A DNA stretch of 64,000 nt from Nageia nagi (taxonomy: Eukaryota; Pinophyta): assembly GCA_050084985.1 (NCBI GenBank), contig JBITNC010000001.1, positions 179,304,001-179,368,000 of the forward strand, given 5' to 3'. The notes below the pieces were generated by a model. That model searched no databases. It saw only the letters and a program-made list of their open reading frames with translations, and had not been told where the DNA came from. This document shows, piece after piece, positions 25,557 through 38,884 of this stretch. The position numbers and the translations under genes were made by a program. Each line of letters starts with the position of its first letter. Within the stretch, counting starts at the first letter, position 1.

Positions 25557-25859
25557 AATAACAACTATAATAGACATGGGATCTTATTATAAAATGGGAT
25601 CTATCAAGATGTTATTTCTTTTTAATAATTAGCATTATTTTTTAAATAATAGGATCCCATTATAAAAAATTAAAAATAATAAGATCGCATTATGTAACAA
25701 GACACCATTTCATAAATTTGAAATCTAATCCCATCCCTTTGATTTGGATTTTTCCTTGAGAAAGGCATGGTGAGTTGACCATTGGACCTACAAAGGTAGA
25801 TCATATTAATGCCAATAGAAAATACTGACTTTGGGCATATGTTTGATGACATTTTTTGT

Positions 25860-26940
25860 AGAATTTTTTCACGATATTAAAATCCATTATAGATGAGTGT
25901 GTAAATTTCAAGTATGTAATTTTGTTTACAATTGGATTATATTTTCTATGTTTTAATTAATTTTTGATGAAATTGGTAAATACACTTGAAAAATTAGGTT
26001 TTCTTATTTCTTTAATAACATTTTATTTTTTAGGATATTTAACCAAAAAATGTTATATGACATCAATATACAAATAATTATTTACAAAATGAAATAAATT
26101 TAAAAAAATAATAAGTTTAGGTCGAATTACATGTGTCTTATAAGCATAATTTTCAAAATAGCAATTAGGGAAAATAAATTATTAATAAAAAGTTATTTAT
26201 GAAAAATTATAAAAAAAATATCTTAATCAATGTTTGGTATTTAATGTATCTTTTCTCTAAAAAAATTTAAAAAATAGTTTAATCTATGTTAAATTATGCA
26301 TTTTGTACATGTGCATGGTATGGTATTGAAATAGTATATTTTAAATAGTGGTTTTTATACATATTTTTTTAAAAATTAATTTCAAGCATATGAGTATTTG
26401 AATGAATTATATATTTTAAAAATATACTTGGAGAAATACATTTTTAGATTGGTGAACTTTTTCAAAATTCCATGTTGAAGTGCTTCAAAATTTTAAATCA
26501 ATTATTACCAAACTTCAAAATAAGGGAAATAACTTCCACTTTTTGGCCATAAAGTGGATCCAACTTCTTGCACTGACCCATACCTACTCTACTAAAATTC
26601 ATAGTATGCATATCAACATAATTTATGAATATTATCATGCAATATTGCATTTTAAAACTTTCTCTTCATAAAATTATGCTTATCCTACACATTAACCATG
26701 GCATTGTGTCAAATAAATTTTGATTTTATTCCATGTATGTGGCATAGAATGGAAAGGGTCTCTCAACTACTATCGCATTTACTGTAATGCAAATATCATA
26801 TGACTATAACTTTTATATGCATTATAAATATCCTAAGATCATTATCCTCATATTTGCAAGCTATGCATATCACATGATCATGACCTTAAAACTCTTGCAA
26901 TCGTTGTTGAGCATTCATATCCTATGGGCTTTTCTTAATG
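25860..26940. other. AT-rich stretch, no gene seen
   Basis: Low-complexity DNA. Short frames at 26480-26671 and 26787-27038 are chance ORFs; the latter reads through a microsatellite. Confidence 0.4.
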
Positions 26941-26951
26941 CTTTCCTTTTG

Positions 26952-27194
26952 ATATATATATATATATATATTAGGTATTCCATATGCACATATCCTTTTC
27001 CATTTGTGTGTGTATGTGTGTGTGTATTATATTTTTGATTACATGTAGACTGCACACAAGATCATATATATATATAATTTTGAGACCATTATGTATGATA
27101 TTAGGCATTCCATATGCACATATCCTTTTCCATTTATGTGTGTATGTGTGTGTGTATTATATTTTAGATTGCATATAGACTGCACACAAGATCA
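26952..27194. repeat. Tandem duplication, 130-bp period, with (TA)n and (TG)n
   Basis: TTAGGTATTCCATATGCACA (26971) and TTAGGCATTCCATATGCACA (27101) start two near-identical ~95-bp segments containing TGTGTGTATGTGTGTGTGTA and ACTGCACACAAGATCA. TA runs precede both. The similarity is high enough to indicate a recent duplication. Confidence 0.9.
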
Positions 27195-27199
27195 AATAA

Positions 27200-28164
27200 A
27201 TCATTTATTGTAGTTATGGATTACATATCAATCAAAAAATTATTTTCAATAAGATTTTCTTATGAGACATAAGATGCACTACTAAGATCCAAGTCACATA
27301 AGACTGAATTTGATATGGATTTTTGTCAAATAAATTGTACGCCATTTTTAATAATCATTTTCCAAATAATTAATGGTCATCTTCAATGTATTCATTACAT
27401 CCCATAAAATTGTGTTTGCATTTTTCATCTTGTAAAATAATTACTTGGCTTTGCAAATTCCTCTCCTTTTTTCATGGGAGTCAAGCAAGGTACTCATAAT
27501 TACAACATTCAAGGATTTCAAATACTCTTTGATAGATGTCCTTTATTTCATATATAGTACCAAATGGTGGCACAATTTGGATGAACACTAGCAAAGGTTG
27601 TAGAATGTTTTTGACACTTGACAATTACATCTATTTAATGTAGATAGAGAATATTTAGAATCCCATTTATTGTATACATAATAATAATTATGGTATACAA
27701 AAAGGTACCTCTCTAGCATTATAAAATTATTTTTATATAAAAAGAGATAATTCTTTTATCAAATAAATTAAACCTATGATTTATTGTATTTTAAAATAAT
27801 AGATTATTTGAAGGTATAATATAAATAGAGGATATTTCTATTATAGATACATATTAAATATGGTATTTGTTTTTAAAAATAAGAATTACCAGAGAATATC
27901 AAGTTGAAAGATAATATTGAGTCTCAATATTTCTTAACATTAAATAGGAGATTAAGTTTTTATTTAATTCATAATAATAGAAAGGAAATAATAAGATATG
28001 AAGTTTATATTGATCAATATGAACTATTAAGTAAATGATCTTATCTAAAATAGAAGATATAAGATCATGAATTCTAATAGTTATATTTATTCATGAAATG
28101 ATGAAATTGGTGATATTCTCTTATATGAAATTTTATTATGGAATTATATCTTTTACATTGTATG
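27200..28164. other. Noncoding flank of gypsy element B
   Basis: AT-rich DNA with no recognised gene. It is the pre-insertion flank on the 3' side of element B; the 5 bp touching the LTR are GTATG. Confidence 0.4.
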
Positions 28165-28923
28165 TGTTATAATCAAAATAAAAAAAAATTAGGTTTATTT
28201 AATACATTCAAGTTAACAGGATAATAATGAAATTACTATAAAATAATAATGACATGAAAGATAGCAATGATCACAATTGACCTAATTGATCTTAACCTAT
28301 CAAACATAGATTAACAAAGATACAAACTTGTTACTTTACCTATCATGATGATCAAATGTAATATCAACCAATCTAAGGAGATCAATGATCAAATTCTCCC
28401 ATGAGATGAGGCTATCAATATTTCCCTCATTGAGCACCATCACCTAGAACCCAGTGCCTCTTACTAATGCCCTTTCTATAATACCTCATTATTTTGCTCA
28501 TCATCATTGAATATCCTTTTAAGCTTAGAATATTATGCATGATTGGCTCGAAATATCGCAAGAATACATAACTCAAAGTATAAGAAAATCAAGATATGAT
28601 AGGTGGCATTTAGAAATACTGATTAATAGCATTGAGTATGTTACCACCTATCAAGGATTATATAGCATGTCATGATTTCTCAAGCACAACACTTCTACCT
28701 TTATAAATAGCAATTCTAGTGCCAATGATCCTCCTTTGGCTTATGGTACACAAGTTCCAAGACTCATTTTTGGGCTTACCTTTGGGTTGATCTTTTATCA
28801 TAAACTTAAAGGTAGTGAGTGTGCATAATAAAAAGAGCATTAAATTACTTAATTAAATAAATAATTTCAAATACCTAAAAGATATATTTCAATTAAATTA
28901 AAATTCCTTTTTAGGTGTTAACA
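28165..28923 (-). repeat. 3' LTR of element B (family A LTR)
   Basis: On the minus strand it starts TGTTAACACCTAAAAAGG at 28923 and ends TTATAACA at 28165. A TATA box (TTTATAAAGG, rc near 28700) and the inverted motif CCACCTATCA...TGATAGGTGG (28598-28653) lie inside. Just upstream is a PPT-like CAAAGTGGGGCATT (rc of 28924-28938). Confidence 0.85.
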
Positions 28924-30059
28924 AATGCCCCACTTTGAATATGATTTGATACTTTTAGGATAAAATAAAATCAAAGCATAAATTCAAAGTATAACAAGAT
29001 CAAGTAAGAGAATACTCCATGAATTATATATTCATGGTGGAAGCTTTGGATTCCCTAGTTCTTATCGATATTCCACCTCCTCTTTGGCTTGGTTGCAACA
29101 TGATAAACCTTGTATCATAGGATCAACCCAAGAAAAAGATAAAAGAACCTCCAATCATCTTAAAATAATAAACTTTTTTCACATATAATATATCAAATAT
29201 AGACATTAAACATCATATAATATGTATATCATAGAAGAACAAGAAATCAAACTTAGGCTTGGTGGCTTACTAGCCAAAATTAGAAGAGAAGACTACCTCA
29301 ACTTAATGATGAGCGATTACCAATTAATTCCTCCATTCAAAAAGGAATTGCAACCTCAACTTAATAATCTGAGGGATTACCAATTAACATTTTGAGTAAG
29401 ATCAATGGCTTTCTTAAACACATACCATTAATAAAGCAAGACTTAATGATGGACCTCTCATCACTACTCTTAATGATGCCATTAATAAATCAATACTTAA
29501 TATTGCTAATGTATATACCAAAATATTATTATACTTGATAGGTGATGTACCTCTCATCACTACTCGCATCAAGTGTCATTATAAAAAACCTTTCAATTGA
29601 TGAGTGATGGACCTCTCATCACTAATCACACCAATCATTAGGTAATAACAAAGCTAACCTTGTGTACACTTCCCAATTACATGCATTGGACAAGATAAAC
29701 CTACAAGCATGAACCATATTATAAACACTATTTCATCACTAAATCAATCATTAACATATTATCCCACTTTAGAGGCTCCATCAATCATTCATTGAAAATG
29801 CTCTTATGGCCAAAGTGGCATCACTTGATATTTCTTAGAAAATATTTTTCAATTAAAACTCATTACTCTATTATTCATAGAATCACTCAAAATACATCTT
29901 GAAATCACCATATCAGTATCCCATGTCAAAATTTTATGATCATTTCTCAAAGGATGGTCTAATCTTCTTCAACTTGAAATATTTTGAAGACTAAGTACTT
30001 TTTGAGCAACCACTTCTAATTTAAAAACCAAATAAGATCTACATCTAAAATATGGATAT
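28924..30059 (-). other. 3' region of element B with short repeats
   Basis: Homologous at its LTR-proximal end to 30784-31030 of element A (e.g. AATCAAAGCATAAATTCAAAG and a CTTTGGCTTG-like block). GATGGACCTCTCATCACTA-type words recur at about 29455, 29547 and 29606, and a GATTACCAATTAA word at about 29312 and 29374: a short degenerate tandem repeat as often seen in 3' untranslated regions of Tat-type elements. No coding frame. It ends in GATAT at 30055-30059, one side of the target-site duplication of element A. Confidence 0.6.
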
Positions 30060-30783
30060 TGTTATAAATGAAATAATAATAATAAGGGTTATTTATAGAA
30101 TGTTCAATTTAACCAATTAATCATGAAATAATAAGAAATTGATGATATGAAAGATGATAATGATCTAATTGACCTTAAACTATCAAAATTAGATTTATGA
30201 AAGATACAAACCTATACTTTATCTATGATGATGATCAAAGGAGATATCCAATAAAAATAGGATGAATGATGAGTTTCTCCAAAATTCAAAGAGAAGAATC
30301 CAACATCAACTCAGCACTGATGTTAGGTACCTAATGATGCTACTTGAATACTATTCCATAATACCTCACCCTTTCACTGGATATCCTCATCCCACCTTCG
30401 ATGCATGGAATCTCCCTCATGAATGAATGAAATATCATAGGAATGTAGAGCTTATAGTATAATAAAATATACAAATGATAGGTGGTGTTAAGAAATACCA
30501 ATCAAGAGATACATAAGTATATTTCCACCTATCAAGGATTTAGGATTATATCATGCAATGACATATCTTTGATCATGCAAAACCCTCCACATATATAGGC
30601 AATAGGTATAGTGCTAAGACTCCTCCTTAGGCTTATTATGATGTTGAGCTAACCTATTACCATAAAATATAAAGATAGATGAGAGTGCACATTCATAAGA
30701 GTATTTATTTAGTAAATTAAATAAATTATTTTGAATACCTAAAAGGGTATTTTAATTAAATTAAAAAAAATTTGATGTTAATA
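30060..30783 (-). repeat. 3' LTR of element A
   Basis: On the minus strand it starts at 30783 (decayed TATTAACATC) and ends TTATAACA at 30060. TATATAT box (rc near 30590-30600), followed downstream on the minus strand by the CCACCTATCA...TGATAGGTGG arms (30525-30534 and 30477-30485). Confidence 0.85.
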
Positions 30784-31139
30784 AATGTTACACTTTGAAT
30801 ATGTTTTAATGTTTCTAGGATAAAAGGTAATCAAAGCATAAATTCAAAGTATAATAAGAAAAGTAAGAAAGTACTCCCTAAAAAGTTATCTCATGGTGAT
30901 AGCTTTGGATGCCCCAATTTTTCACCTATATTATGTCCCCTCTTTGACTTGTTTGCAACATGGTGTACCTCTCATCATAGGAGAAATCCAAGGTAAAATA
31001 AAAAGGAAACTACAAAGAGCTTACAAAAGAACTATTTTTGCATAATATATAATATTAAACATAATGATATGGAAAGTATATGAGTGATTAAAAATAAAAC
31101 CTATCCTTGATGACTTACCCATTAAGATTTTATGAATAT

Positions 31140-31540
31140 GAATAACCAATTTAAACTAATCATCTTGGTTTCCCAAACCAACATATTACCATGGATTTTT
31201 TATATGGATGGCACTTCCTTACAAAGCCACCAAATAATAAGATTGAACCTTCTTTACAAAGGCATCAAATGATAAGAGTGACCAACTTGGTTTCCCAAGC
31301 CACCATTTTTCTATGGATTTTTTGATAAGAGTGCCCCTTATTTACAAAGAAGGCCAATGATATGAGTGATCAACTTGGTTTTTCAAGCCACCATTTTTCT
31401 ATGGATTTACTGATAGGAGTGCCCCTTTCTTACAAAGGAGGTCAATGAAATGAGTAATCAACTTTATTTCCCAAGCCACCATGTTTCCATGGATTTACTG
31501 ATAAGAGTGCCCCTTGCTTACAAAGGTGGACAATGATAAG
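31140..31540. repeat. Tandem repeats in 3' region of element A, 88-bp unit
   Basis: The anchor CTTGGTTTCCCAA (or a variant) recurs at 31164, 31286, 31374 and 31462 (spacing 122, 88, 88), each followed by GCCACCATTTTTCTATGGAT, GATAAGAGTGCCCCTT and TTACAAAG. The first unit carries an internal extra segment. Position just inside the 3' LTR matches the variable tandem-repeat region known from 3' ends of Tat/Ogre gypsy elements. Confidence 0.85.
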
Positions 31541-32399
31541 AAATGATATGATAATATTATGACAAGAATTATATATGATAAGCAACCATGTAAATTTTTT
31601 ATAATATTCACTAATAAATAATTTTTACAAGGAATTTAACTAATAAGGCTTATATTTGATAAGAAAGTTAAGAAAGCTATGTTTGAAAAAGTATTTTCTA
31701 AAATACAATAGCAATTGATAAGAAACAACATAGTGACATTCACAAAATGCACATGTATCCATGATGTCTAAACTTAAAAGAGCATTTTAAACACATCTTT
31801 GTGAAACATGATAATCCATTGAAATGGAACCAATCTTGATCAATCATAGAACATATATAGATAAGACACATATTTTTCCTCATTTAGACATAAACACGAG
31901 GTACATAAATGCAAAGCGATGTAAATTGAACATGTTAACCTAGCAATAGCATTGGAAATGTAGTAGTGACACTAGAAGAAGGCAAGCAATTTTTGAAAGT
32001 GACAATTTTCCTAGTTTTGTTCTACATTCATAAAGTGAAAAAGAAGATCAATTTACAAGAATTAACTAGGTAATGAAAAATTTTATGATCATTTTATTTT
32101 AATTTTTATCAATTTATCCCACAAGAAATTTTTGACAATTTCATCTTTATTATAGATATTTATGTATCTTTTTATCACATGCAAATAAGGAGTAGACTTA
32201 AGATTTAAAATTTGATAGGAAAAGATTTGGTTAACCTAGTGGCAGTGCTAGAATCTCAATGGTGATACAACATTAGGGAAAGATTGAGGTGTTAAATGAA
32301 AATATGTAGATGGGTGTGTAGGGATTTAATGACAAAAAGGGCTTCAATTTTAGTTCTTTGATGCGGATAAGGAACTAATTTGGAAAAAGGGGATTCCAA
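31541..32399. other. Spacer within element A, no gene seen
   Basis: Between the 3' tandem repeats and the antisense module. No open frame or domain on either strand that I can support. Confidence 0.45.
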
Positions 32400-32405
32400 A
32401 TAGTT

Positions 32406-32413
32406 TATAAATA
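32406..32413 (+). promoter_or_regulatory. TATA box of the antisense PMD module in element A
   Basis: TATAAATA at 32406-32413 is preserved at the same relative position in element B (38885-38892), followed in both by a TTTCATTTNNAC-like pyrimidine-rich leader. Conservation of a TATA box in two diverged copies suggests that the antisense ORF had its own promoter. Confidence 0.55.
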
Positions 32414-32445
32414 GGTGGAATTGGATTTCATTTGCACATTTTCAT

Positions 32446-34800
32446 TTGGTCAACTTAAGCTCTAATCCTCAAGGTTCTTGGTATCCTATTCTAGTTATAA
32501 AGGGATTGCATGAGTGCTATCAGCTAGTTGGATACATTTATTATGGATATGGATCATCGAATCACATCACAACATGGTCAACAGGCTCTTGTTTTTTCTT
32601 CTTCATCCAAGGGGCCCCAGGTACTAGAACATTTTTCATATTCTTGATTTATGTATAAATTAAGATATTTTTGATGGTTTATTTTTTTGAATTGGCTAAG
32701 TTTTTACTAAATTTGGGAATATTTTGAAACATAGAGGGTAAAAATTTAGGGATAAATTTTTACATGCATGGAGGAAAAAAACTCATTTTTACCCTAGATT
32801 TTAGGATAAACTTGATGGGTTTTTTTTAATTTTACAAAATTAGGGGCTTAAATGGGGTGACATTATTGGATTCCTAGCATCACTATTGGGATGAAAGTTT
32901 TTATAAAACACATCAAATGATATTTGTATGGAATTATATACAATTTTTCACTTAATTTTTTTGAAAAACTCATCATTAATCTTGTTAATTTAGCCAAAAA
33001 TATATTTTTTAGATTTGATTTTTTAGTTTTAGTTTTTTGAATTGATACATGGTTACTGATTTATTTTTATGTTTTAACTTGGATGTAGGATTAGGCCTAC
33101 TTGATGAGGTGTGAGCCATGGAGTCTAGTTATGGATTTGGCTACTGACTTTATCTTGACTACAAAGGAGAGGGGATGGATAGAGTTGTTTGGATTGAGTC
33201 ACATGAGGGGCATTTTATGCATCACATATGATAAATAGTTCTTAACTACCCTCATGGAGCATTAGTGTGATGATTCCAATATATTCTACTTATTGATAGG
33301 TGATATGACCATCATCCTTATTAACATTCATCACTTTCTATGGGTAATCATTAAGGGTACACTAATTCAGAGGTAAACTCTATCTATAGGAGATATGGAA
33401 GAGCAATTATATTATCTTATAGTGGTACGGGTTTACCAATAGTAGACCATCCCTTCATGATACTATGTACATGCCCCTAGAAGACATAAACTTTATGTGG
33501 TACTTCAACTCTATGTGGCGGTTCTTATTGATACCATCATGTGTAGCAATAAGAACCATGAGTGCTTCCACATCGATTTCATTCCTATAGTGCAAGGGAT
33601 ATGCCTTTACAGAGAGAGATATGTATGGGATCCCTGCATATTGGCCATGCTATATAGGGATATTCATAGTTTTATTACTATGAAGAAGGGAGGAAAGATA
33701 GTGGCATATTCATTTATCCTATAGGTCTTGGCATACAAGCACATCAACATAGCTCGTACTTACCTATCAATAATGATATGAGAGGACATACCCCACTAGT
33801 TTTAATGGTAGATGATGTAATAGATTGGGATGATAGAGGGAGTTGAGGAATGTCATAGTATACTAGACTTATTAGATGAGGATGTCATGATTTGGGATCC
33901 ATACTTTGGCTTACCCATATGGGAGGATTCCAATGATGAGTTGTCATGGATTACAAATCTATGCCATATCTAGGGTCATTGATAGATACTTGAGTTTTAT
34001 CATCCAAATAGGTTATTATGATAATTCAACATGAGTAAATATGTTCTTATGTTGAGAGTGTGGCTAAATATGGCTTGATATTATAGGTATTAGATGATTA
34101 CACTAAGGGTAGTGGCTATGCCAACATGGATCACATAGTGAGATGCACTAGATAGTCATAACCCCAAGGTGCCTACCCACATCATCAACATACTACATAG
34201 TACTAGCAATGGTGAGACTCAGTGAGGCTCAATTAATTGGGCCTCAAAGATGAGAAAGAGGGAGAGGAGGAGGAGGAGGAGGAGAAGAAGAAGAAGGAGA
34301 TGGTGAGAGAGGAACCCATGGATGTCAACCATCCTCCACCACCTACCTGGTCAATGGATCTATCCATGCCATCCTCATAAGGAGCAATTACTCCCCAAAT
34401 GGATACCTCAGTTATTGATAGTAAGACTCTAAAGTTTTTGGTAATTTACTTACTTTAGAAATGAAAAATGACTATGGCAATTTTATTGTGACATAGGTTT
34501 AGAAACTTTTTTGGAAATGATGCAGGTGTAGGTGGTGAGCCTATAGGTGTAGCTGAATGCTCAACATGAATAGATAGGAGTCCTGAAGGGATAGATAAAG
34601 ACTCTTCAATCTCTACCTCATGTCATGCATCACTAGGAGCTAAAGAGGCTCTAACACATAGTCATGGCAAAGGATAACCAAATCCTATAGTTTGAGTAGA
34701 CACTAGAAGCTATATCATCTAGTTAGTTTAGGTCTAGGAGTAGGAGTACAACCCTTGATGCATCCATTGGTTAGAGTTTCCATGGAGGGAACTAGTTTGT
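32446..34800 (+). pseudogene. Antisense plant-mobile-domain-like ORF in element A
   Basis: A first exon-like frame (32446-32658) is followed by ~430 bp of noncoding DNA and a second coding block starting after an acceptor-like GGATGTAG (33081-33088). That block reads a region matching the core pattern of the plant mobile domain (PF10536): WIELFGLSHMRGI, then SNIFYLLIGDMTIILINIHH, corresponding to the usual 'W..ETHTFHLP.GEMTITL.DV' signature. It continues with an open frame at 33497-33724 and ends in an acidic/basic E-K tract (34250-34310) and a serine/proline tail. PMD is known from the Arabidopsis MAIN/MAIL1 proteins and from plant transposons. Many stops make this copy dead. It lies opposite to gag. 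Confidence 0.65.
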
Positions 34801-34845
34801 ATTGAGGACCTATTCTTTTTGTACTCATTTTGTACTTTATATATA

Positions 34846-34849
34846 TATC

Positions 34850-34910
<61 letters not shown>
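34846..34910. repeat. Compound microsatellite (GT)n(AT)n
   Basis: About 10 GT units followed by about 20 AT units, directly after the antisense module. Confidence 0.95.
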
Positions 34911-34914
<4 letters not shown>

Positions 34915-35699
34915 GATGTGATGTTTTAGACCTACATTTATGTATTTGATTGATTGTATTAATAGTTAATTATTTACTTTATTTATACGATGAAAATTGT
35001 TTCTAAATTTGTAAAACTAGATAAATTTTAATGTATATCACAAAAATATATTTTAACAAAAATAATTTTTACATAATGATAGATTTAGGCAAAATAAACA
35101 TATATAAAATGTGCAAAATTGAAACAATCACATTTAATAGTGAGTAGAATGGAGCGATAGTGCTAAAATCCAATTGAAGCACTTGGATAAATAAGAGAAG
35201 TTGAAACAAGAAAGAAAGGTGATCCAAGGATTGGCCTAATTGGTAGAAAAACATGCCCAAAATTTGATGAATGGAAGGATGAAGAAGACTTATAGACTAG
35301 GTGCTCGCTCATAAAATTTATTAACATCAAAATTATGAAATAATTTTTAACAAGCATACATATTTTTGCAATGAAAATTATATATTTCAAAATAAATTTT
35401 TTACTATTTGGGACTAGGAATAGAGCTATGGCACTAGATTCTAGTGCTATCACTAGGATATAGAAGGAATAAATAAACAAGTTTGAAACATAGAACAAAA
35501 TATTTAGAAAAAGAAATGAAAAAGGAAAGTAAAAAGAAATGTAAAAATAGAAAATACAAGAAAATAATTTATGGAATAGCCCAAACACCATCAACATTAA
35601 GAACCATACCAATTGTTGTACTTGTTATTATGGATAAGGTTATGATTGAGGGATGCTCATATTTTTAGTTTGCAATTTATTTCCCTCATCATTAAGTTC
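34911..35699. other. Spacer between gag and antisense module in element A
   Basis: AT-rich. The 149-codon minus-strand frame at 35163-35612 is hydrophobic and AT-driven. Parts of this spacer correspond to 44600-45290 in element B without a conserved reading frame, so I do not call it a gene. Confidence 0.4.
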
Positions 35700-37849
35700 T
35701 ACCTTCTTGAATTACAAGAATGGATTATTGAAAATTCATAGCCTTTGATTTTGGGGATGTACTGATCCATCCTGCACTGCTTTAGCCCTATGTTGCTACC
35801 AAAGTTTACTTGAAACTTCATGGTAAAATTTAAGCTTACCTTTATCATGCAAGTATTGGATTATATTTCTAATATGAAAACACTTTTTTATGGCATCACT
35901 GGATCATCTATGGAAATTACAAAATAACTATGCTTGATATCCCAAAAATTTAATTCAGGGGGGGCTCTTTCATTGGAAAATAATGGACTAGGTTCATGGC
36001 TACTAAGTCATCTAATACATCACTAATATCCTCATGGAACATGGTATACTATCTACATGACCTCCTAGGTTACAAAACTTCTATATCATCATGGTTGAAT
36101 TGAGTAATTATTTTTTACTTTAAGCTCATTTTGTTGGATATTTCTAGGTTTATCAAAGAAAAATAAGTTTTTGGGCTGAAGTTAGCATCATGTGGATTAA
36201 GGATTTGTTGAAGGCTTTGTGATCAGATTATTTACTGATTATTTCATTTATTAATTTTTCATAAGTATAATCTTGAACCTCTAAAAATTTAGGTCTACAA
36301 GATGGCAAGAAGGCTCAAAAAAGGATGTGATTCTTTTCCTTAGTAGGCATTTGGAATTGCTTAGCTACTTTGTACCAATCAATAATGATATCACTAACAA
36401 GTTGAACTTGCTTTTGTTTTAAGTTATAAATGTCTAATAGAGATGGTTCTTGGGTTATAAACAAGTTATAATGATCAAAAAATGCCTTAATAACATCATT
36501 AAAACTTATAATACTTTCATTAGGTAGATTGGTAAACCATAAAAATAATTTGACTTTCAAACTAAGAGGGAATAATTTAGCTAATAAATCATCATCATTT
36601 TCAAATGAAACAACCTCTAACTGATACCTTTGCAAATGTATTATAGGTTAGAATGAACATCAAACATAGTAAATGTTACCTATTTATCATACCTTCTTTG
36701 GATTATGTGATAGCAAAAGGGGTTCTCAATACCTTTTGAAACTATAGGTGCAAACATTTTGATGCAAGCCATTATGGAATCTTTTTATTTATTTAACTGT
36801 AACAGTTATTGTAGTGCATCTTCTAAAGCTTCTTGCTATAATGGTATACCAATATTTATTTATTTTTCCTTTACTAAACACATAAAAAAACCAAAATAAC
36901 AAACTTTCTCTTGCTCTAAATTTCTTACCAAATTGTTTACCATGTCTAATTTACATTCTAGTGGAGTAGCTGCAAACTCCCTATTGAGCTTTAAAAACTT
37001 TAATTCCTTCTTAAATATCTAGAATTTTGCATCCAACTAATGAGATCTTATTTTCATGCTAAAGGCTATTGCTGGATCAGGTTCATCCATCCAAGATTAA
37101 GGGATAGGTGGTCTTTGAGGTTCTTCATCTTTTGAGATATCAATTAGGCCTTCTTCATCAATGTTGTCTTCTAATTTTTTATGAAAAGAAGGAAATACTT
37201 ATTGAATTATTAAATTCTTTGGATTTGGAAAAATCTAGTCTAGATTCATATCAAGTAATAGAATGACAATGCTAGGGCCAACGAAATTGCTAGGATTATG
37301 TGAGATACTAAGGGTGTGATTTGGGATCTAAGGTTTGGGAACAACATTAGGGATGCAAAATTATAACAAACCAACTTGCAAAGTCTTGAAATACTTATAT
37401 GCTTGTCATAACGGGATAAAGCTCATATCCTATTGAGTCTATTAGATCATTTTACTCTATCTGGTATATTTGATATCAATATCTAGGGTAGATTCTATAT
37501 GGTGTTTAATTTTTGTATCGACTTCTTGCAAGGTTTGAACAAATAAAGGAAGAGATTATTTTATAGATAATAATTTTCTACCTTATGGAATAGATAAAAC
37601 TTTATTAAGTACATCTAATGCATTAGATGGGAGTTCATTAGGTTCTTCTTGATTATTATTTGCTTCTTTTTTAGTTAAGTGGCTATAATCTTTTAGAGTA
37701 GTATCATATTATTCATTTAGGTGTATCCTTTGTATGCATTCACTTTGTCTTCTTATTATATTGGAATAATTATTATGTGTCCTAGTCTTTTTAGGTTGTA
37801 TAATAGGACACATAGGGTTTTCATTATCTGTAGTAATAGGTGTATCCAT
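35700..37849 (-). pseudogene. gag of element A (Retrotrans_gag-type), decayed
   Basis: The probable start is the ATG at 37849 (MDTPITTDNENPMCPIIQ); element B has a matching MDTPI start at 47543. A clear retrotransposon Gag core lies at 36635-36315 with FENDDDLLAKLFPLSL, WFTNLPNESI, a FNDVIKAFFDHYN motif and LKQKQVQLVSDIIIDWYKVA, the typical 'lA.lFp.sL.g.A..Wf..l' capsid pattern. Coiled-coil-like and basic parts upstream are broken by stops and frameshifts. A functional Gag would form virus-like particles in the cytoplasm; this copy cannot. Confidence 0.8.
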
Positions 37850-37939
37850 TTCTAAAGCACTTAAAATGAAAGAGTAGTCTATTCGAAACCCTATGGTTTT
37901 AGAACAACTTGTGAAGATTATAGTGATGTATAGAAAAGA

Positions 37940-37955
37940 AATTGAGTTCACCAAT
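37940..37955 (-). other. Primer-binding position after the 5' LTR of element A
   Basis: The LTR end TTATAACA is followed directly by ATTGGTGAACTCAA. The same ATTGGTGAACCC follows the 5' LTR of element D (48693), and the closely similar TTTTGGTGAATCC follows the LTR of element E (51844). A conserved TGG shortly after the LTR is where a tRNA 3' CCA would pair. I could not assign the tRNA. Confidence 0.5.
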
Positions 37956-38682
37956 TGTTATAAAATAATAATAATAATTAGGGTTATTTATAGAATATTC
38001 AATTTAACTAATTAACTATAAAATAATAGAAAATTTATGATATGAAAGATGACAATCACCTAATTTCCATTGACCTATCAAAATTACATTTACAAAAGAT
38101 ACAAACCTATACTTTACCTATAACAATGATGGAAGGTGATATCCAATCAAAAGAGAATGAATGATGAGCTTCTTCAAAAGATAGAGTCATGAATCTAACC
38201 TCAACCCAGCATCATCATTAGGAACCCAATGATGTCACTTGATTATCATTCCAAAATGCCTCACCATTTCACTCTATATCATCTTCCCACCTTCAATGCA
38301 TAGAATTTCACTTGTGAATGGATGAAAGATTGTAGGAATGCAGAGCTCATAGTGTAACAAAATCCAAAAATGATAGATGGCATTAAAAACAATTGATCAA
38401 GAATTACATAAGCATATCACCATGTATCAAGTATTTGAGATTATTTCATATCATGTCATATCTTTGATCATGCACAACCCCTTCACTTTTATAGTAATTA
38501 GTTCTAGTGCTAAGACTCCTCCTTAGGCTTATTGTATTATTGATCTAACCTTTTACCATAAAATATAAAGGTAGATAAGATTGCACATTAATAAGAGCAT
38601 TTATTTAATAAACTAAATAAATTATTTTGAATACCTTAAAGGGTATTTTAATTAAATTAAAATTCCTTTTTAGGTGTTGATA
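37956..38682 (-). repeat. 5' LTR of element A
   Basis: Direct copy of 30060-30783. Contains TATAAAAGTG (rc near 38489-38499) and decayed inverted motif arms (38371-38382 and 38419-38430). GATAT follows at 38683-38687. Confidence 0.85.
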
Positions 38683-38884
38683 GATATCACCTCTATCAAT
38701 TTTTATTTTCTATAGGGAGTGATGCTTCCTAACCCCTAGGAAAATAGCTAAAATAATGCAAGTTAACAAAAATAAAAAAATATTTGTATTTTTTAACTTA
38801 TTAAATATGTAACAAAAAGATCAATAAAATTAATTTTTGCTTCTATTCAATAGAAATTAGGAGAAAATCATTTAATGTATAGTT

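Larger units (their letters stand above)
30060..38682 (-). mobile_element. Complete non-autonomous gypsy element A with target-site duplication GATAT
   Basis: LTRs at 30060-30783 and 37956-38682 are direct copies, bounded TGTT...AACA (decayed), and the element is flanked by GATAT at 30055-30059 and 38683-38687. Length is about 8.6 kb. On the minus strand the order is 5' LTR, ATTGGTGAACT (primer-binding position), gag (37849 to about 35700), spacer with microsatellite, antisense PMD-like module (32400-34900), 88-bp tandem repeats (31140-31540), 3' LTR. I recognise no protease, RT or integrase. A gag-bearing element without pol must rely on enzymes from a relative, and elements C and D in this window are of the same family. 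Confidence 0.85.

Noticed and set aside
26787-27178. Two plus-strand frames with CVCVCV or YIYIYI runs
   Set aside because: Products of (TG)n and (TA)n in the 130-bp duplication.
35163-35612. 149-codon minus-strand frame in element A
   Set aside because: Hydrophobic, AT-driven composition, no domain, and the corresponding part of element B has no conserved frame.
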